Shown: piece after piece, positions 60,601-64,000 of the stretch
How positions within the stretch are numbered: the stretch's first letter is position 1
Layout of the letters: each line of letters starts with the position of its first letter
Assembly (NCBI RefSeq): GCF_011299575.1
Contig: NZ_CP049863.1
Coordinates: 1,860,001-1,924,000, forward strand
From: Leucobacter viscericola
GTDB taxonomy: Bacteria > Actinomycetota > Actinomycetes > Actinomycetales > Microbacteriaceae
DNA length: 64,000 nt
Direction of reading: 5' to 3'
Translations under genes and position numbers: made by a program
The notes under the pieces: generated by a model
Seen by the model: only the letters and a program-made list of their open reading frames with translations
The model's database searches: none
Told to the model about the DNA's origin: nothing

Positions 60601-63600
60601 CAACTTCACCGTGTAGTTCTTGACGTAATCTGCCGCGTTGGAACCCACCCCCGCAGTCATCGGCGTATTCGAAGTATCGGTCAGCTGCAGGCTTCCCGAC
60701 ACGGTCGTTTTCGCGGTCAGCGGGAGGCGTAGATCCTTAATCCACTTCTTCGCCCCCACCTGATCACCGATCAAGAACGACGACGAGCCCACATACTGGG
60801 ACGTGTTTTCGCTCCCGTTCACGGCAGCATCAGTGACCTGTGCGTACTTCAAGAACCCATCGGCGTCGAGCGCTGACGGCACGACGGTGACGTTCGGGTT
60901 CGAAGACACGGGTTTGATCTTGTACGTCTGGTTTGGGTCGAGGCCGATCATCGAGAACGCCCCGTACACGCCAGCATCCGTATTCGGCGTCACAGGTGAC
61001 CCCACCACGACAGGGTTACCCGACACCATCTTGTACAACTGCAGCGACACCCCTGACCCGTTCAGACCAGGCTCGCCAGCCTGCTGGATCCCGTCACCAT
61101 TCAGATCAATGAACGCTTGCCCCGACAGTTCGGTATCGCCCGCGGGAGCAGACGACTTCACCGGCACCGACGGCGTCTCCGCCGCCACCCACGAAGAAGG
61201 GCCCGTCTGAAAGCGGTAGGCGATCGTGTTCTTCGCCGTCGACCCGTCCCTGGGTGCCGACGCCGGTACGGTCGCGTCAAACGAAAGCGTGATCTTGTCG
61301 GCGGGTCCAAACACGGTGCCACTTGCGAGAGTCACCCTCAGTGCTTTCGCACCGGTCGCGGATCCCGTGTACGGCAGCCAGGCATCCCCAGCAATGTCAG
61401 CGCCGTTCGCATCAAACCGGGCCGGCGCGGCACTGGTCGTGTATTCCACCCGCGCAGACGCTGACGGCACCCCGTTCAGCAGCACTTTCACGTTGCCTGA
61501 CAGGTTCACATCAAATGCTGACCCACGAGCCACCCCCGCGTTCAGGGTGTATCCGTCGCCGACAGACGGCAGCTGATCAATAAACTGGAAATTCTGGTAC
61601 TCCAACGACCCTGTGTTCGACACGTCCACGCTGTACGACACAACACCACCCGGCCGGGCAGTCGCCGTCCCGGCGCCCTGCATGATCCCGGTCGCGTCTT
61701 CCGAACCCTTAATCGTCGTCACCGACCCCACCGAAGTCGCAGGCGAAACGTTGAATACACGCTCCCCCATAAACGCGGTATCCGTCTCAATACCAAGACC
61801 CGCAAGCTTCCCCTGAATCTCAGAGGCAAGACTCGAATACGATCCATACGACGCAGAGTTCGACAGCGAAGTCTTTGGGTAGGAGTCTCGGGTCGAATGC
61901 GTGGCCGACACTGCGAAGTCATTCTGCGTCATCGATCCCATACCAACAAGCACCTTCTGGGGGCCAGCAAGCGCCGTTTTGGGTGTCAGTGTCATCTGCG
62001 AGTGCAGTTGTTGCATGAGCGTCGCGCCACCAATCAGCAGCTGTCCCTGAGTCATCCGTGAATAGAACAGCTTTGACCCGTCGGAAAGCACAGCAAATCC
62101 GCTATCGATAACCGGTGTCGGTGAAACGGGAGACATCCCGAGGTTGCAACCGCCCTGCTGATAGGCCCATAGGTAGGGGCTGCACGCTTGGCTCGCACGA
62201 GACGAAACGTCAACACCTCGCGGCACCACCACAAACTGGTAGGGCTGCTGCAGCGGGGTCAGCCCATCACTGCCCAAAAAGAACCGCGTACTGAACGAGG
62301 CCCCGTTGGGGTAAGTCTGATCGAAGCTCAGGTTGCCGTTGCCCACGGGCGCATCTTGAGCAGCTGCAATAGGAACGGCTCCCGTATCGGCTACCACCGT
62401 TACGTTCTTGCCAAAGCTTGCGGTTGGAGTCACAGTGGTGCCACCCGCCACGGGATCGTTGTAGGCAACCGACGCGGTGTCAAAGCGCAGCACCTGACCG
62501 GGGGTCAGATCCTCGTCCGCCCGCAGGGTTACAACCCCACCCCACATACCGGCAGCCGATGCAACCTTGAGATCGTTCATGACGTAACGAATACCAGTGA
62601 TGCTCTCGGGATTGCCGAGCGTGATCAGGTCGTCAGCCAGAGGAAGCGGCTGCCAGCTACTCGCGTCATTCACCGTGGAGTCGGTGGTGTACTCATACGA
62701 CTTCGCAGTAAAACTCTGAATGTCGGTGCCAAAACGAGCGGCTACCCCGACCGGAGTAGTGCGCGCGGGAATCGGCAGCGTGACGGTGAGATCGGTAATC
62801 GGTGCCGGAGGCGCGCTGAAGCCTACGGTTTGCCCCCACTCGAACACCCCACCCGGGTAGACCTTGCTGGCACCGCGAGTTGCGGTGTAGGTCACCGCAG
62901 TCGCGTTGGGCTCAGGCACAATCACGGTAACTGTCGTGTCGTACACCAGGTTGCGTGTCGTGGCGTCTACGGCGTCGTAGAACTGTACGGGCACGGAGTA
63001 GCGCCCGGGAGCGGCGTCGCTTGGAACGGTGACGTAGGCCCGAAAGTTTCCGGTGGTGGTTGATCCACCAACAACACCGTAGCTGTAAGCCCGCACGGCT
63101 GCATCGTCCTGCAGCGTTGCGTAGTTATTGAATGAACCCGCGTTCATCATCGGGCCACCAGAGACCCAGCTGCGCGGCAGCAGCTGATCGGATCCGCTCT
63201 GCACTCCCCACGAGGTGGACAGCTGCATATCTTGGAAGGTCGCTCCGGGCACCCGCTGAATAAGCGTCGCGTTTGTAAGAAGCGCGGCCCCCGGCTGCAC
63301 CGTGATCGAGAGGCCGTCCCTGTCAAGTGTCCAAGAATTCGGGGTTGCCGGCACGAAGGTTGCGGGAAACGAACTGTTTGGGCTGATCGGTTCGCTCACT
63401 GTGGTCTGGTCAACCGCGCCACCGCCGGCGAGCACACCATTCAGCGTGGCTGTTGCATGGAAGGTTGAGGTCTGATCCGCGATCCCTGATGGAGTAGCGT
63501 TCACGTTCGCGGCGTACACATTGCCCGATGAGAGGGGGCCCCAGGTCACCGTGAGGGTGTTGGCTCGCTCGTTCCACGTCTGCGCCGTTGCACCCGTAGG

Positions 63601-63951
63601 AAGTGTTCCGTTGTTGGAGCGCTTCAGGGACTTATCGAGCGTCAACTTTGTAACCGCTCCGGCCTGCAGTGAGGTGCCAGCGGGAAGCGAAATTCGTGAC
63701 TCAAATGTCACAACGTCGGTGTACGAGGAGAGCGTGGTTACCCCGCCGTTGACGACCGAGAGACCGAGATCAGTTGGTGCGGCCTGCGCGGGCGCCACGG
63801 GAAGACCTCCAAACGCCAACAGCCCAACAAGCGCAGTGGCAACTGTGACCCACACGGTTCGATTCGTCCCGCGTCGACGAGACCCAGACTCTCGCCGATT
63901 TGATCCTCGACTTGGGGTACGACGAAGCATACTTCCGAGCTTCACAACCAC
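57688..63951 (-). CDS. Large multi-Ig/SdrD-type cell-surface protein with LPxTG-like end
   Basis: The 2,087-residue protein starts at GTG 63951 (GAGGA seven bases upstream). A signal peptide ends PVAPAQA. Residues to about 900 form non-repeated beta domains. An SdrD-B-like domain lies near 935 (GQAFIDLNGDGIQQAGEPG). A carboxypeptidase-like domain follows, then about five Ig repeats at about 1270-1720 with VTFTATDAAGNTT-type ends. Two cadherin-like domains and a membrane-proximal Ig domain precede LSLTGG, a membrane helix and RFRGRSR. LSLTG resembles a sortase signal but is not canonical. The membrane-proximal domain is homologous to that of the adhesin ending at 13512. Sigma fusion 3 follows on the same strand. 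Confidence 0.92.
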   Translation of the reverse strand: MVVKLGSMLRRTPSRGSNRRESGSRRRGTNRTVWVTVATALVGLLAFGGLPVAPAQAAPTDLGLSVVNGGVTTLSSYTDVVTFESRISLPAGTSLQAGAVTKLTLDKSLKRSNNGTLPTGATAQTWNERANTLTVTWGPLSSGNVYAANVNATPSGIADQTSTFHATATLNGVLAGGGAVDQTTVSEPISPNSSFPATFVPATPNSWTLDRDGLSITVQPGAALLTNATLIQRVPGATFQDMQLSTSWGVQSGSDQLLPRSWVSGGPMMNAGSFNNYATLQDDAAVRAYSYGVVGGSTTTGNFRAYVTVPSDAAPGRYSVPVQFYDAVDATTRNLVYDTTVTVIVPEPNATAVTYTATRGASKVYPGGVFEWGQTVGFSAPPAPITDLTVTLPIPARTTPVGVAARFGTDIQSFTAKSYEYTTDSTVNDASSWQPLPLADDLITLGNPESITGIRYVMNDLKVASAAGMWGGVVTLRADEDLTPGQVLRFDTASVAYNDPVAGGTTVTPTASFGKNVTVVADTGAVPIAAAQDAPVGNGNLSFDQTYPNGASFSTRFFLGSDGLTPLQQPYQFVVVPRGVDVSSRASQACSPYLWAYQQGGCNLGMSPVSPTPVIDSGFAVLSDGSKLFYSRMTQGQLLIGGATLMQQLHSQMTLTPKTALAGPQKVLVGMGSMTQNDFAVSATHSTRDSYPKTSLSNSASYGSYSSLASEIQGKLAGLGIETDTAFMGERVFNVSPATSVGSVTTIKGSEDATGIMQGAGTATARPGGVVSYSVDVSNTGSLEYQNFQFIDQLPSVGDGYTLNAGVARGSAFDVNLSGNVKVLLNGVPSASARVEYTTSAAPARFDANGADIAGDAWLPYTGSATGAKALRVTLASGTVFGPADKITLSFDATVPASAPRDGSTAKNTIAYRFQTGPSSWVAAETPSVPVKSSAPAGDTELSGQAFIDLNGDGIQQAGEPGLNGSGVSLQLYKMVSGNPVVVGSPVTPNTDAGVYGAFSMIGLDPNQTYKIKPVSSNPNVTVVPSALDADGFLKYAQVTDAAVNGSENTSQYVGSSSFLIGDQVGAKKWIKDLRLPLTAKTTVSGSLQLTDTSNTPMTAGVGSNAADYVKNYTVKLMQGTTEKASTTTDVSGGFAFTSVEGLTPGDYRLVFVSPSGRKLVGSPLNNGTVFTGAATAGADGTYKLAGLQPGTGASGVNVYYTDTDAPVATVPTLSGGVVIAGSRFNPQAATLSGTDVGTRVTKYAWQVLAGDNSVVASGNVAADATGDANLTLPTTMAEGGYTLSVVATDVVGNVSPAATAGFAVDKTAPVIASTESSVTYVKTSPAAPTTTQGWIDLYGVTATDTGAGMPATGGITVDASAVDPTTAGSYTVTFTATDAAGNTTASFDVTYLVAYVGDPTITLGTNTAFFEMGTTPPATDAAWKALFGGVTTGTSGGATVTGVAVDTSAVDVTTRASYPVVFTVTDSLGYTASTTGTLTVRDTIAPAITTTTDTLTYQDGDTQIDNDQDWITAYGATASDTGSGVASLTVEAGSVDYTTAGTYVVTFTATDNAGNTSTKTVNYTIAFAGAPSITLGNTPVVYEMGGTKPKTEQDWIDLFDATAAAAKGATIKSFAVDHSAVDFTMLNSTGYDVVFTATDSYDNSFTYTGKLIVADTKAPTVTVGKAKAKHAQRAPETPFTTADWLTMFDVIATDTQGGSGIDPDGWTVTEGVNYTLAGDYEIVFTATDIAGNVSKKATATFTVQAPPTSDTVTMNTAQDKKVGIDPLGRSTTTGSFKALAESDLSEPSAGGTAKLDRSGVVYTPTKGYFGEDTLTVTVTDDLGQTAKVMYIFTVVKKPDTVAKNLPEYSVPVDGRVVIPVADVLNAVDVTGLTIDELVTPKGFHGRVKLDKDQATFTTDGSNWHGDEKFTVTLRDALGQTVDVPLTLHVVPPTLTIDQAQGYAGKTEVTLTANGVIPGKEYAFELHSDPMLLGTAIADANGTAILTTTIPAKAAAGAHHVRLFNADAKERGSVAFEVLSPDGPTAATTTGGPETGATGWLSLTGGNGFGIAAIVAFGLLLLGALLFIALRFRGRSREEKETMIVGN

Positions 63952-64000
63952 TTGTTCATCCTCATTCTGCTTAAAGAACCCGCTGAGGGGTCACGTTTTT

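Noticed and set aside
62188..63063. A 291-codon plus-strand frame opposite the large surface protein
   Set aside because: It has no recognisable domain and is antisense to a well-supported gene.

Overview
The window looks like chromosomal DNA of a high-GC Gram-positive actinobacterium, most likely a member of the Microbacteriaceae such as Leucobacter. The taxonomic name is inferred. The support is GC-rich coding with many GTG and TTG starts, a NucS/EndoMS mismatch endonuclease, DUF2510 and DUF4287 proteins, two PucR-type regulators, a BioYMN biotin importer with a BioQ-like operator, and a surface protein ending in a sortase-E-like LAxTG signal. I saw no rRNA, tRNA, CRISPR array, insertion sequence or prophage.

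Left part (1-13.4 kb) is mostly housekeeping or accessory metabolism: an M13 metallopeptidase, two small envelope-type proteins, a zinc alcohol dehydrogenase divergent from a MATE exporter, a secreted S33 lipoprotein peptidase divergent from an MFS transporter, nucS, a DUF4287 protein, a GT4 glycosyltransferase, an M23 peptidase, and a TetR/NTF2-like divergent pair with a clear palindromic operator.

The most striking theme is three large cell-surface proteins, each beside a gene for an ECF-like sigma factor fused to its own zinc-finger anti-sigma domain, two hydrophobic segments and a C-terminal Ig-like or Cys-paired domain. The pairs are: a 2.8-kDa-residue-class (about 2,780 aa) Ig-repeat adhesin with sigma fusion 1 (13.5-24.3 kb); an RCC1-repeat/SLH-like protein with sigma fusion 2 (35.4-39.7 kb); and a 2,087-aa Ig/SdrD-type surface protein with sigma fusion 3 (56.4-64 kb). 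The three sigma proteins are paralogues. I infer a repeated module in which a membrane-held sigma factor monitors or controls its neighbouring surface protein.

Between these lie a Clp_N/HTH pair with an autoregulatory-looking operator, bioQ divergent from bioYMN (24.3-27.7 kb), a poorly characterised secreted-protein cluster, a divergent DesK/NarL-type two-component pair whose kinase is preceded by a short Cys-containing reading frame, an SseB-like protein, an arylsulfatase and an HdeD-like membrane protein (27.7-35.3 kb).

The 41.6-56.4 kb region is a nitrogen/5-oxoproline-type catabolic block: pxpA, a biotin carboxyl carrier protein, biotin carboxylase, pxpB and pxpC in one operon divergent from a PucR regulator; then a GlxA-type regulator, a cysteine hydrolase, an NCS1 permease, and hyuB/hyuA divergent from a second PucR-type regulator. 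The biotin importer earlier in the window would supply the cofactor for the carboxylase parts. Long hairpins mark many gene ends, including a perfect 36-bp inverted repeat at 49.1 kb.
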